A stretch of 40,993 bases of DNA from NCBI GenBank assembly GCA_022826385.1, contig JAJDUZ010000068.1:1-40993 (forward strand), in the 5' to 3' direction. The notes beneath the pieces are model-generated. The model was not told the DNA's origin. It did not search any database and worked only from the letters and a program-made list of their open reading frames with translations. Positions within the stretch are counted from its first letter, which is position 1; each line of letters starts with the position of its first letter. Positions 24,321 through 32,977 of the stretch are shown here, piece after piece. Both the position numbers and the translations under genes were made by a program. This DNA is from Silicimonas sp. Lineage in GTDB: Bacteria > Pseudomonadota > Alphaproteobacteria > Rhodobacterales > Rhodobacteraceae.

Positions 24321-25460
24321 ATGACACGTGAGATGTGCCTCGCCAACGCCAAGCTTGTGCTGGAAGATCGCGTCGTTCTCGGCGCGCTTCACATCGTTGG
24401 CGTCAAGATCGCCGCGATCACCGAGGGCGATGCTGTGCCGCACGGGGCAGTCGATTGCGGCGGTGACCTGATCCTGCCGGGTATGGTCGAGTTGCACACC
24501 GACAACCTTGAACGCCATCTGGAACCGCGGCCCAAGGTCAAGTTGCCCCATGTGCCCGCCATTCTAGCGCATGACGGCGAGTTGGCCTCGACCGGGATCA
24601 CCACCGTTTTCGACGCGTTGCGGGCCGGGTCGATCACGCGAACAGGCGATTCCTATGCCAAATATGCGCGCGACGTGGCGACCGAAATCCTCTCGTTGCG
24701 GGCAGCGGGCGCGTTGCGTGTGCGTCACCTGATCCATCTGAGGGCCGAGGTGTGTTCCGAAACACTGCTGGAAGAACTGGCCGAGTTCGGCCCCGAAGAC
24801 CGCGTCGGGCTGGTCAGCCTGATGGATCACACGCCGGGCCAGCGCCAGTTTCGCGATCTGGATCAGCTCAAGACCTATTACACCGGCAAGTACAACTTCA
24901 CCGATGCCGAGTTCGACACGCTGGTTGTCGAGCGTCGCACATTGGGCGAGCGGGTGCGCGACGCGCACGAAGCCGGGACCGTGGCTGAAGCTGCAAGGCT
25001 GGGCGCAACGCTGGCGAGCCACGATGATACGACCTCCGAACACGTCACGAAATCGCGTAGCATTGGCATCAGCCTGGCCGAGTTTCCGACCACTTTCGAA
25101 GCGGCCGAAGCCTGCCGGGCCGAGGGCATCCAGATCATCATGGGCGCGCCCAACCTTGTGCGGGGCGGTTCACATTCCGGCAATGTATCGGCGGCCGACC
25201 TTGCCGAGGCTGGCCTGCTGGACATCGTATCGTCAGACTATGTGCCGGCCTTGCTGCTGTCCTCGGCCTTCCGGCTGGGCGCGCTCTGGGACGACCTGCC
25301 GCGCGCGGTGCGCACGGTCTCGGCAAACCCGGCGGATGCAACCGGATTGGCAGACCGGGGTCGTCTGAAAGCAGGTTGCCTTGCTGACATGGTGCGGGTG
25401 TCGATGTTGAACGAAACGCCGGTGATCCGCGCGGTGTGGAAAGGTGGCGATCGGGTCTGA
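24321..25460 (+). CDS. phnM: Alpha-D-ribose 1-methylphosphonate 5-triphosphate diphosphatase PhnM
   Basis: A 379-residue amidohydrolase-superfamily enzyme that removes pyrophosphate from ribose-1-phosphonate-5-triphosphate before C-P cleavage. It has the metal-binding VELHTDNLERH (H-x-D near residues 59-61), then LMDHTPGQRQFRDL, ATLASHDDTTSEHV and the SSDYVPALLL stretch with the late aspartate. ATG 24321 gives the normal length for PhnM (about 378). An in-frame ATG at 24270 has a better GGAAG ribosome-binding site but would overlap the start codon of the divergent DUF1045 gene. It is a separate transcription unit from phnG-N. Confidence 0.93.
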   Translation: MTREMCLANAKLVLEDRVVLGALHIVGVKIAAITEGDAVPHGAVDCGGDLILPGMVELHTDNLERHLEPRPKVKLPHVPAILAHDGELASTGITTVFDALRAGSITRTGDSYAKYARDVATEILSLRAAGALRVRHLIHLRAEVCSETLLEELAEFGPEDRVGLVSLMDHTPGQRQFRDLDQLKTYYTGKYNFTDAEFDTLVVERRTLGERVRDAHEAGTVAEAARLGATLASHDDTTSEHVTKSRSIGISLAEFPTTFEAAEACRAEGIQIIMGAPNLVRGGSHSGNVSAADLAEAGLLDIVSSDYVPALLLSSAFRLGALWDDLPRAVRTVSANPADATGLADRGRLKAGCLADMVRVSMLNETPVIRAVWKGGDRV

Positions 25461-25478
25461 CCGGGCGCGCATTGCGTC

Positions 25479-26045
25479 CTAGATCTGGAGCAACGCCAAT
25501 GTTGCCTGATGAATGGTGGCAAGCCGCGCCCGCAACTCGTCGACGCCGCTCACTCCGTATTTCGCGTTCTTGCTGCTGGTGTAAAAGAACGTGGCGACTT
25601 CTTGCAGGGGCAGGGTGGCCGCGACGTCGTCACTGTGGCGGTTCAGAAGCCGTGTGATCGACGCGATCCATTTCTCTTCCATGATCCGCAACTCTTCGGC
25701 GCCGATCTTGTTCATGCCATCCATCAATTCGCCCCAGTCCGGGGCGGCAAGAATGGCCTCGTACCAGCTTTGCGGACCAAGGCGCTGAAATACCTCAAGC
25801 TTCTCGGCCAGTGACAGGTCTTTCTCCCACTCGGCCTCGATCTCGGTCAGCGACAACTCGCCGGCATGCCGCATCACGGCCCGCAGAATGTCTTCCTTGC
25901 TGGCAAAGGCGTTATAAACCGTCTGACGGGCAACACCGGCCTCGCCGGCAATGTCGGACATTGTCGTCTTGGCATAGCCATAGCGGGCGAACATCGCCCA
26001 ACCTGCTTTCACGATGGCAAGGGTCTTTTGATCCATAACGTCCAT
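25479..26045 (-). CDS. TetR family transcriptional regulator
   Basis: A 188-residue TetR regulator. Residues ~8-55 form the DNA-binding domain (AGWAMFARYGYAKTTMSDIA, then the recognition helix region GVARQTVYNAFASKEDILRAV). The rest is an unrecognised helical ligand domain (with WYEAILAAPDWGELMDGMNK). It is divergent from the molybdenum hydroxylase genes with a 74-bp shared gap, so it probably represses them until a substrate, perhaps an N-heteroaromatic compound or an aldehyde, binds. It ends tail to tail with phnM, 18 bp apart. Confidence 0.9.
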   Translation of the reverse strand: MDVMDQKTLAIVKAGWAMFARYGYAKTTMSDIAGEAGVARQTVYNAFASKEDILRAVMRHAGELSLTEIEAEWEKDLSLAEKLEVFQRLGPQSWYEAILAAPDWGELMDGMNKIGAEELRIMEEKWIASITRLLNRHSDDVAATLPLQEVATFFYTSSKNAKYGVSGVDELRARLATIHQATLALLQI

Positions 26046-26088
26046 TGACTCGGGCTTCGCTTGCTGTCAAATAGACTATAAACGACTT

Positions 26089-26105
26089 TTTGTCCAATTT
26101 GTCCA
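26089..26105. promoter_or_regulatory. Direct repeat TTTGTCCA upstream of iorA
   Basis: TTTGTCCA occurs at 26089-26096 and again at 26098-26105, one base apart, in the short gap between tetR and iorA and just before the GGGAGA ribosome-binding site of iorA. A TATAAA (26077-26082) lies just upstream. These are candidate control elements; TetR proteins normally prefer inverted repeats, so TetR binding here is only a guess. Confidence 0.35.
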
Positions 26106-26119
26106 CTAGGGAGACTGAC

Positions 26120-26581
26120 ATGCGACTCACGGTGAACGGAAAAGCGCACGAAGTGGATGTCGAAGACGACATGCCGCTTCTTTGGGTCCTCCGGGACGAA
26201 TTGGGTCTGACCGGCACGAAATATGGTTGCGGCATCGCGCAATGCGGCGCCTGCACCGTGCATATGGACGGGATCGCCGTCCGCAGTTGCCAAGTGGCGG
26301 CGGCCACGGCGGACGGGACCGAAGTTACCACCATCGAAGGTCTGGGTACGCCTGCGGCCCTGCACGCCGTGCAGGAAGCCTGGGTCGAGCATCAGGTCGC
26401 GCAATGCGGCTATTGCCAGTCGGGCCAGATCATGCAGGCGGCCTCGCTTCTGGACATGAATCCCGAGCCCACCGACGAAGACATCGACATCGTGATGAGC
26501 GGCAATCTCTGCCGCTGCGGCACCTATCCCCGCATCCGCGCGGCAGTGAAGACCGCGGCGCAAAAGCTGCAGGAGGCCTGA
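26120..26581 (+). CDS. iorA: Molybdenum hydroxylase small [2Fe-2S] subunit (isoquinoline 1-oxidoreductase alpha-like)
   Basis: A 153-residue electron-transfer subunit with two [2Fe-2S] clusters. The plant-ferredoxin-type site is [18 protein letters not shown] with a fourth cysteine in VRSCQ, and the helical-domain site is [10 protein letters not shown] plus LCRCGTY. This matches IorA-type subunits that pass electrons from the molybdenum cofactor of the large subunit. The start at 26120 follows GGGAGA. The large subunit begins 3 bp after its stop. It has no signal of its own; in this family the partner's Tat signal may carry both subunits out. Confidence 0.93.
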   Translation: MRLTVNGKAHEVDVEDDMPLLWVLRDELGLTGTKYGCGIAQCGACTVHMDGIAVRSCQVAAATADGTEVTTIEGLGTPAALHAVQEAWVEHQVAQCGYCQSGQIMQAASLLDMNPEPTDEDIDIVMSGNLCRCGTYPRIRAAVKTAAQKLQEA

Positions 26582-26584
26582 GCC

Positions 26585-28825
26585 ATGGGACGCGTCAGAA
26601 CCATTGCCCGCCGGACCTTCCTTGTCGGCTCGGTCGCCATCGCCGGGGGCGTCGCCTTCGGCACCTATATGATGCAGCGCCGCCTGCCGAACCCGCTGGA
26701 AGAGGGGCTCGCCGACGGCGCCGCCACCTTCAACCCATGGGTGCTGATCGATGCCGAGAAGGTCACGCTTATCACGCCGCATGGTGACAAGGGGCAGGGG
26801 GTCCGCTCGGCCCAAGCCGCGCTGATTGCCGAAGAGCTAGATCTTGAGTTCAGCCAGTTCACAACCAGCTTTGGGGAACCGAACGGGGCTTACTGGAACC
26901 GCGCCTTTGCCGAGGAAGGCGTGCCGTTCAAGGCGACCGATGAAAGCTTCATGGCCGAAAACATGCGCGCTTTCGTGCGCGGCATCACCAAGCTGATCTC
27001 GATGCAGGGCACGGGCGGTTCGACCTCGATGGCGGACAGTTTCGACAAATTGCGCGAAGCCGGGGCCGTTGCGCGCGAGACGCTGAAAGCGGCCGCGTCG
27101 CAGCAAACGGGTGTGCCGGTCGACCAACTGAAGACCGCAGCCGGCGCCGTGGTCCTGCCCGACGGGACCGAGATCGCCTATACCAAGCTCGCCGCCACAG
27201 CCGCCACGATAGAACCCGTCCGCAAGGTCACGCTGCGCGATCCCAGCGAATGGCGCCTGATCGGCAAGCCCATGGAACGGCTGGATATTCTGGGCAAGTC
27301 AACCGGCACGCTGCCCTATGGCATCGATTTGGCAATCGACGGCATGGTGCACGCCACGGTTCGCGTAAACCCGCGCCAGGGCGGGGCGATGACCCGTTTC
27401 GACGCAACCGCGGCCAAGGCGATGCGCGGCGTCAAAGACGTGCTCGAAATCACCGGCGGCATCGCGGTGATCGCCGACAATTCGTGGCGGGCCATGCGCG
27501 CGGCCGAAGCCGTGGAGATCGAGTGGGGCGATGCCCCTTATCCGCACGAGCAAGACGCCCATTGGCAGGCCTTGGCTGACAGTTTCGGGGAAGAGCAACT
27601 CGACAGCATGTGGCGCGATGACGGCGACGTGGACGCGGCCCTTGCGGGGGAGACCGCGATCACGGCCGAGTACCGCTCGCCTTATGTCGCCCACGCGCCG
27701 CTGGAGCCGCTGAATGCCATTCTGCTGGTGACCGAGGATCAGGTGGATGTCTGGACCGGCCACCAGATGCCGATCATGCTGACCCAGCAAGTGGCCGCGA
27801 TCACCGGCCACGACGCCGACCAGGTCAAGTTCCACAACCAGTATATGGGTGGCAGTTTCGGCCACAGGCTGGAATTCGAACACCTGAAGCAAGCCGCCGA
27901 GATCGCCAACCAGATGCGCGGCACGCCGGTCAAGCTGACCTATTCGCGCGAGGAAGATTTCGCGCATGACTTCCCCCGTCATATCTCGATGGGGCGCTGC
28001 CGGGGCACGGTCGCGAATGGCCAGATCACGGCCATCGATGTGAACATCGCTGCCCCCTCGGTCATTGGCTCGCAAATGGGCCGGGCCGGTCTCAGCGTGC
28101 CGGGGCCCGACGCGCAGATTGCGGCAGGGGCGTGGAACAACCCCTATAAGATCGATGCGTTCCGCATGTGCGCCTTTCGGGCGCCGGAGCTGGCGCCGGT
28201 CTCGTCCTGGCGGGCCGTCGGTGCGCCGGGGGCGGGCTTCATCTTCGACACGTTCATCGACGAGCTCTGCCACGCCGCAGGCGCCGACCCGATGGAAGAA
28301 CGCCTGCGCCTGATCGACCATGACGCCTCGCGCAAGGTGCTGGAAGCGGCAGGAGAGATGTCGAACTGGGGCAGCGACCTTGGACCGAACCGCGGGCGCG
28401 GCGTCGCGTTTGTCGAAAGCTTCGGTGTCCCCACGGCGGAAGTCGTAGAGGTCACCAACACCGATCGTGGCATCAGGATCGACCGCGTGTTCGTGGCCTG
28501 TGACGTCGGCACGGTGGTGGACCCGGTCAATTTCGAGAACCTCGTCCAAGGCGGTGTCGTCTATGGGTTGGGCCACGCGATCAACTGCGAGATCACCTAT
28601 GCCGACGGTATGGCCGAGCAGTCGAACTATCACGCGCATGAGGGGATGCGGCTCTATCAATGCCCCGAGATCATCGTGAAAGGTCTCGAGAACCAGACGA
28701 AGATCCGCGGCATTGGCGAACCGCCCGTGCCACCTGCGGCACCGGCGCTGGGGAACGCGATCTTTGCCGCGACCGGGCAGCGCCTGCGCGAGCTGCCGTT
28801 CAACAAACATATCGACTTTGTCTGA
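26585..28825 (+). CDS. iorB: Molybdenum hydroxylase large subunit (isoquinoline 1-oxidoreductase beta-like)
   Basis: A 746-residue molybdenum-cofactor subunit of the xanthine oxidase superfamily, IorB type. It starts with a twin-arginine signal (IARRTFLVGSVAIAGGVAFG), so the enzyme should be periplasmic or membrane-associated. Family features include GDKGQGVRSAQAALIAEEL near residue 67, MGGSFGHR in the middle, SSWRAVGAPGAGFIFDTFIDEL and the C-terminal IRGIGEPPVPPAAPALGNAI, whose glutamate (about 712) is the expected catalytic base. Such enzymes hydroxylate N-heteroaromatics or oxidise aldehydes; the substrate here is unknown. A diheme cytochrome gene follows 10 bp later, the likely electron acceptor. 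Confidence 0.93.
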   Translation: MGRVRTIARRTFLVGSVAIAGGVAFGTYMMQRRLPNPLEEGLADGAATFNPWVLIDAEKVTLITPHGDKGQGVRSAQAALIAEELDLEFSQFTTSFGEPNGAYWNRAFAEEGVPFKATDESFMAENMRAFVRGITKLISMQGTGGSTSMADSFDKLREAGAVARETLKAAASQQTGVPVDQLKTAAGAVVLPDGTEIAYTKLAATAATIEPVRKVTLRDPSEWRLIGKPMERLDILGKSTGTLPYGIDLAIDGMVHATVRVNPRQGGAMTRFDATAAKAMRGVKDVLEITGGIAVIADNSWRAMRAAEAVEIEWGDAPYPHEQDAHWQALADSFGEEQLDSMWRDDGDVDAALAGETAITAEYRSPYVAHAPLEPLNAILLVTEDQVDVWTGHQMPIMLTQQVAAITGHDADQVKFHNQYMGGSFGHRLEFEHLKQAAEIANQMRGTPVKLTYSREEDFAHDFPRHISMGRCRGTVANGQITAIDVNIAAPSVIGSQMGRAGLSVPGPDAQIAAGAWNNPYKIDAFRMCAFRAPELAPVSSWRAVGAPGAGFIFDTFIDELCHAAGADPMEERLRLIDHDASRKVLEAAGEMSNWGSDLGPNRGRGVAFVESFGVPTAEVVEVTNTDRGIRIDRVFVACDVGTVVDPVNFENLVQGGVVYGLGHAINCEITYADGMAEQSNYHAHEGMRLYQCPEIIVKGLENQTKIRGIGEPPVPPAAPALGNAIFAATGQRLRELPFNKHIDFV

Positions 28826-28835
28826 GGAGCGTCCC

Positions 28836-29441
28836 ATGAAACGGCTTGCCCTGATGCTTACGCTTCTGTCCGCTCCCGCCTTGGCCGAGGGTGAAAACGT
28901 GACGATCGACCCGCCCGCCGATGGCACGGTCAGCCGCGCCGAGGGGCTTCTGGCCTTTGCCCGCATCTATGAGGTCACGTCACACCCGCGGTGTTCGAAC
29001 TGCCATGTCGGCGCCGACAACCTGCCGATGTGGTCGGGACCCAGCTACGGGCGCGCGCGACCGCACGGTATGAATATCAATGCGGGCGAGAGCCGGATTG
29101 GTGCCGAATACGTGCTGTGCTCGACCTGCCACGCCGAACGCGCCAGCCTGAACGACGTGCCCCACGCCGCGCCGCAGGTGGCGATGGCGTGGCAACTGGC
29201 GCCGGTCGAGGCCGAATGGTTCGGCAAGAGCGCGGTCGAGATCTGCAACCAGTTGCGCGACCCCGACCGCAACGGGGGACGCGACCACCTGGAGATCGCT
29301 AGCCACCTTGACCACGACCTGATCCTGCATTGGGCGTGGAACCCGGGCGGCGGGCGCGAGCCTGCCCCCTATAGCCTGCAGGCGCATGTCAATGACGTCC
29401 TCGCATGGGGCGTGGCTGGGTTTCCCTGCGAAAACGATTGA
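28836..29441 (+). CDS. Exported diheme cytochrome c-type protein, partner of IorAB
   Basis: A 201-residue protein with a signal peptide (MKRLALMLTLLSAPALA, cleaved before EGENV) and two c-type heme-binding motifs, CSNCH (Cys53-His57) and CSTCH (Cys95-His99). The C-terminal half (EWFGKSAVEICNQLRDPDRN, HDLILHWAWNPGGG) is not a known cytochrome fold to me, but proteins like this follow iorAB in other proteobacteria. A GGAGC ribosome-binding site precedes ATG 28836. It should take electrons from the periplasmic molybdenum hydroxylase to the respiratory chain. Heme binding is strongly indicated by motif; the electron path is inferred. Confidence 0.85.
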   Translation: MKRLALMLTLLSAPALAEGENVTIDPPADGTVSRAEGLLAFARIYEVTSHPRCSNCHVGADNLPMWSGPSYGRARPHGMNINAGESRIGAEYVLCSTCHAERASLNDVPHAAPQVAMAWQLAPVEAEWFGKSAVEICNQLRDPDRNGGRDHLEIASHLDHDLILHWAWNPGGGREPAPYSLQAHVNDVLAWGVAGFPCEND

Positions 29442-29449
29442 GCGCCTGC

Positions 29450-29586
29450 GGCGCACACGAGTGTTTGCGCCTGCCTTCGGCAGTCGCGACGCCTCCGGCG
29501 GGCGTATTTCGGAAGAGATGAAGGGGTTTCGCCTGTTCTCAAATATCCCGGGGGAGGTTGGCGCAGCCAACGGGGGCAGAGCCCCC
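29450..29586 (+). repeat. Composite hairpin-rich intergenic repeat (contains repeat copy 2)
   Basis: The 295-bp gap before the Mrp operon holds a chain of small GC hairpins: GGCGCA...TGCGCC (29450-29471), CTGCC-ttc-GGCAG (29471-29483), a CGCC-tcc-GGCG turn (29490-29500), GTTGGC-gca-GCCAAC (29557-29571) and GGGGGC-aga-GCCCCC (29572-29586). Between them lies a 25-base element (29502-29526) shared with 13825-13849, and aaatatcccgggggagg (29541-29557). I recall very similar strings between genes in many Rhodobacteraceae, so this looks like a REP-like family. It may also end the ior transcript. Confidence 0.6.
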
Positions 29587-29679
29587 ATCTTTGATAAATC
29601 GTGTGCGCTGAAAGCGCGCAAGTCGGACGCGGGCGGTTTGTCGACAAAAACCGTGCGATTTGATCTTGCCGGAATCGGT

Positions 29680-29711
29680 TTGAACACCATTTCGGTTCAG
29701 TAGATATATCT
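29680..29711 (+). promoter_or_regulatory. Weak candidate promoter of the Mrp operon
   Basis: TTGAAC (29680-29685) is followed at about 17-19 bases by GATATA/TATATC within the palindrome agatatatct (29702-29711), 26-35 bases before the GTG of mrpAB. The -35 match is fair and the -10 match poor. It is the only AT-rich stretch near the start of the operon. Confidence 0.3.
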
Positions 29712-29736
29712 CAAGAAGTCTATACGGGGCGAGCGG

Positions 29737-32619
29737 GTGTCACTGTTCTTCATTGTAGCCTTGCCATTCCTTGGCGCATTGCTGCCGGGTGTGATGAATG
29801 CCGCGGGCCGGGCGGCCTGCGCGGGTGTGACCTTTACCGTCACGCTGGCCGCTTTCGTGGGACTTCTGACCAATCTGCCGGCGGTACTGGCCGGAGAGGT
29901 GGTCACCGCGCGGATCGATTGGATCCCGACGCTGGGTCTGAACTTTACGCTTATGCTCGACGGGTTGGGCTTCTTCTTTGCCTTCCTGATCCTCGGGATC
30001 GGGCTGCTGATCATCGCCTATGGTCGGCACTATCTGAGCCGCAAGGACAATATGGGCGAGTTCTTCACCTATCTGCTCTTGTTCCAGGGCGCGATGGTGG
30101 GAATCGTTCTGTCGGATAACATCCTGCTTTTGCTGGTGTTCTGGGAACTGACGTCGCTGTCTTCGTTCCTGTTGATCGGCTATTGGAAGCATCTGCCCGA
30201 AGGCCGACAGGGCGCCCGGATGGCGTTGACCGTCACTGGCATGGGTGGTCTTGCGATGATCGGCGGCATGCTGATCCTTGGCAACATCGTCGGCAGTTAT
30301 GACCTGAGTGTCATCCTGCAGAACCGCGAGGCGATCCAGGCCGACCCGCTTTACCTGCCCGCGCTGATCCTGATCCTGCTGGGCTGTTTCACCAAATCAG
30401 CGCAGTTCCCGTTCCATTTCTGGCTGCCGCATGCGATGGCGGCGCCGACGCCGGTCAGCGCCTATCTGCACTCGGCCACGATGGTGAAGGCGGGCATCTT
30501 CCTGATGGCGCGGATGTGGCCGGTGCTGTCGGGCACGCCCGAATGGTTCGTGCTGGTGACCGGGGCGGGCCTGATCACCATGGTGCTTGGCGCGGTGATC
30601 GCGCTTTTCAAGCACGATCTGAAGGCGCTTCTGGCGTTCTCGACGGTCAGCCATCTTGGTTTGATTACCATGCTTCTCGGCACCGGTACGGCGTTTGGTG
30701 CGATGGCGGCGGTCTTCCACATCCTGAACCACGCCACCTTCAAGGCGGCGCTCTTCATGTCGGCTGGCATTGTCGATCACGAGGCGCATACGCGCGACAT
30801 TCGCGTGCTGGGCGGGTTGCGGAAGCTGATGCCGGTCACCTTCGTGATTGCCACGATTGCCGCTTTGTCGATGGCGGGAATCCCGTTCCTGAACGGCTTC
30901 CTCTCGAAAGAGATGATGCTGGAGGAGGCGAACCACACCGTTCTCTTCGGCAGTTACTGGCTGGTTCCGGTTCTGGCGACGCTGGGCTCGACGTTTTCGG
31001 CGGCCTATTGCTTCCGTTTCATTGGCCACACCTTCCTTGGCCCTGTTCGCGACGATTACCCATCGAAGCCGCATGATCCGAACCCGGGCATGTGGCTGCC
31101 GCCTGCGATCCTTGTAGTGCTGGTCGTGGTGATCGGCGTGGCGCCGTTCCTGGTGCAGGATTTCGTCTTCCTTGTCGCCAAATCCGTGATCGGCGGCGTG
31201 GCCGAGTTGGAGACCAAGTATATCAAGATCTGGCACGGGCTTGTTCCGGCGCTTTACATGTCGATCATTGCCGTGGTTGGCGGTCTTGTTCTGACGCTGC
31301 TCTTCAAGCCGCTGCTGGCGATCTGGGATGCGCTGCCGCGCCCCGAGGCCAAGGTGATCTTCGAAGCCATCGTCGAGGCTGCCGCTGCGGCCGCGCGCGC
31401 GTTCAGCCACAGCCTGCACAACGGGGCCTTCACTCGTTATGCAATGATCGGCACCGTCGCCATCGTGGCGGCAGGCTATCACGCGTGGATCACCGGCACC
31501 GTCGGCCCGGCGACCCGCGAGTTGCAACCGACCGGTCCCGTTCCAATCGCCGGGTGGGCGATGCTGGTGGCGGCCACCGCTGCGCTGGTGGTGCTGCACC
31601 GCAACCGGTTCCTGGCGCTGATCCTGATCGGCATCGTTGGGCTGATGGTCTCGGTCGGGTTCGTCTATCTTTCGGCCCCCGACCTTGCGATGACCCAGTT
31701 TACGGTGGAAGTCGTGACGATCATCCTGTTGTTGCTGGCGCTGAATTTCCTGCCGAACCGGACGCCGATCGAAAGCTCGTCGCTACGCCGCGTCCGCGAC
31801 GCAGGCGTCGCAATTGCGGGCGGTCTGGCGACCTTTGCGCTGGCCTATCACTATATGCTGCGCGACGCGGTGACGACGCCGATTTCCGAGTTCCACTTGG
31901 CGAACTCCTATAAGGGCGGGGGCGGCACCAACGTCGTGAACGTGATCCTCGTCGATTTCCGCGGCTTCGACACCTATGGCGAGATCATCGTTCTGGGGAT
32001 CGCGGCCCTGTTGATCTATGCGCTGACCGAGACGCTTCTGGGCGGTCCGGTGCGGGCGCGGCTGTTGAACCGTGTGCCCGACCAGCCGCGGGCCGGGGAT
32101 ATGCACCCGATGATGATGGTGGTGCTGACCCGCGTGATGATGCCGGTCGTGCTGATGGTCGGGTTCTATATCTTCCTGCGGGGTCACAACGAGCCGGGCG
32201 GTGGCTTCATCTCGGGGCTGGTCGTCTCGATCGCCGTTGTCATGCAGTACATGGCCAGCGGTTTCGCGTGGACGTCGTCGCGGCTGCGCTATCCCTATCA
32301 CGGTGTGATCGGGGCGGGCGTGCTGGTGGCGGGTCTGACGGGGATCGGCTCGTGGTTCGTCTCGAAACCATTCCTGACCTCGGATTTCACCTATGTGCGG
32401 ATCCCGCCTTTCAACGAATTCGAACTGGCGACCGCGGCACTCTTTGACCTTGGCGTCTTCCTGGCCGTCGTGGGGGCGGTGATGCTGTCGCTGGAAAGCT
32501 TCTCGCGGCTTGCGCGCCGCGCCGACACCGAAGACAGCGAGCATCCAATGGATATCGACCCGTCGAGGGACGATCCATTGCCCTATGGCGCAAGTGACAC
32601 CGCGGCGGAGGGCAACTGA
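29737..32619 (+). CDS. mrpA: Mrp cation/H+ antiporter fused subunit A/B
   Basis: A 960-residue fusion. Residues ~1-780 are MrpA (PhaA/MnhA), a complex I NuoL-like membrane subunit with about 20 segments. It shows DNILLLLVFWELTSLSSFLL with the key glutamate, the lysine of LLGCFTKSAQFPFHFWLPHAM and HSATMVKAGIFLMAR. Residues ~795-930 are MrpB (RVMMPVVLMVGFYIFLRGHN, EPGGGFISGLVVS). A-B fusion marks the group 2 (Pha/Mrp) operons of alphaproteobacteria. The complex exports Na+ or K+ in exchange for H+ and gives alkali and salt tolerance. GTG 29737 is the likely start; it gives the usual hydrophobic N-terminus. Confidence 0.93.
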   Translation: MSLFFIVALPFLGALLPGVMNAAGRAACAGVTFTVTLAAFVGLLTNLPAVLAGEVVTARIDWIPTLGLNFTLMLDGLGFFFAFLILGIGLLIIAYGRHYLSRKDNMGEFFTYLLLFQGAMVGIVLSDNILLLLVFWELTSLSSFLLIGYWKHLPEGRQGARMALTVTGMGGLAMIGGMLILGNIVGSYDLSVILQNREAIQADPLYLPALILILLGCFTKSAQFPFHFWLPHAMAAPTPVSAYLHSATMVKAGIFLMARMWPVLSGTPEWFVLVTGAGLITMVLGAVIALFKHDLKALLAFSTVSHLGLITMLLGTGTAFGAMAAVFHILNHATFKAALFMSAGIVDHEAHTRDIRVLGGLRKLMPVTFVIATIAALSMAGIPFLNGFLSKEMMLEEANHTVLFGSYWLVPVLATLGSTFSAAYCFRFIGHTFLGPVRDDYPSKPHDPNPGMWLPPAILVVLVVVIGVAPFLVQDFVFLVAKSVIGGVAELETKYIKIWHGLVPALYMSIIAVVGGLVLTLLFKPLLAIWDALPRPEAKVIFEAIVEAAAAAARAFSHSLHNGAFTRYAMIGTVAIVAAGYHAWITGTVGPATRELQPTGPVPIAGWAMLVAATAALVVLHRNRFLALILIGIVGLMVSVGFVYLSAPDLAMTQFTVEVVTIILLLLALNFLPNRTPIESSSLRRVRDAGVAIAGGLATFALAYHYMLRDAVTTPISEFHLANSYKGGGGTNVVNVILVDFRGFDTYGEIIVLGIAALLIYALTETLLGGPVRARLLNRVPDQPRAGDMHPMMMVVLTRVMMPVVLMVGFYIFLRGHNEPGGGFISGLVVSIAVVMQYMASGFAWTSSRLRYPYHGVIGAGVLVAGLTGIGSWFVSKPFLTSDFTYVRIPPFNEFELATAALFDLGVFLAVVGAVMLSLESFSRLARRADTEDSEHPMDIDPSRDDPLPYGASDTAAEGN

Positions 32620-32620
32620 G

Positions 32621-32977
32621 ATGGAATTTCTTGTCGCCTCGGCCATTGGCATTCTGACCGCCGCCGGCATTTATCTGGTGCTGCGCCTTCGCACCTTCCC
32701 GGTGATCCTTGGCATCTCGCTGCTGACCTATGCCGTGAACGTGTTCCTTTTTGCCTCGGGTCGCCTGACCATCGGGGCCGCGCCGATCCTGAATGATGAC
32801 ATGACGACCTATACCGATCCGCTGCCGCAGGCGCTGGTACTGACCGCCATCGTGATTTCGTTCGGGATGACGGCCGTGATCGTGATGATCGGTCTTGGCG
32901 CCTTCCTTGGCTCGGATGACGACCACGTGGATGACCAGCGCGAAGACGAGGGTACTAAGCCGGAGGGCCAGCCATGA
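32621..32977 (+). CDS. mrpC: Mrp cation/H+ antiporter subunit C
   Basis: A 118-residue NuoK-like subunit with three membrane segments (GILTAAGIYLVLRLRTFPVI; GISLLTYAVNVFLFASG; ALVLTAIVISFGMTAVIVMIG). The sequence DPLPQALVLTAIVISF is the MrpC/NuoK signature. The tail is highly charged (DDDHVDDQREDEGTK). It starts one base after the mrpAB stop and overlaps mrpD by ATGA. An earlier in-frame start at 32510 would lie inside mrpAB and is rejected. Confidence 0.93.
   Translation: MEFLVASAIGILTAAGIYLVLRLRTFPVILGISLLTYAVNVFLFASGRLTIGAAPILNDDMTTYTDPLPQALVLTAIVISFGMTAVIVMIGLGAFLGSDDDHVDDQREDEGTKPEGQP

Noticed and set aside
27299..28966. Minus-strand frame of 555 codons opposite iorB
   Set aside because: Shadow of the molybdenum hydroxylase gene, which has full family motifs on the plus strand.
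29572..29586. GGGGGC-aga-GCCCCC considered as a true terminator for the ior operon
   Set aside because: The hairpin is short and followed by atctttgataaa with no clean T-run, so I list it only as part of the intergenic repeat.
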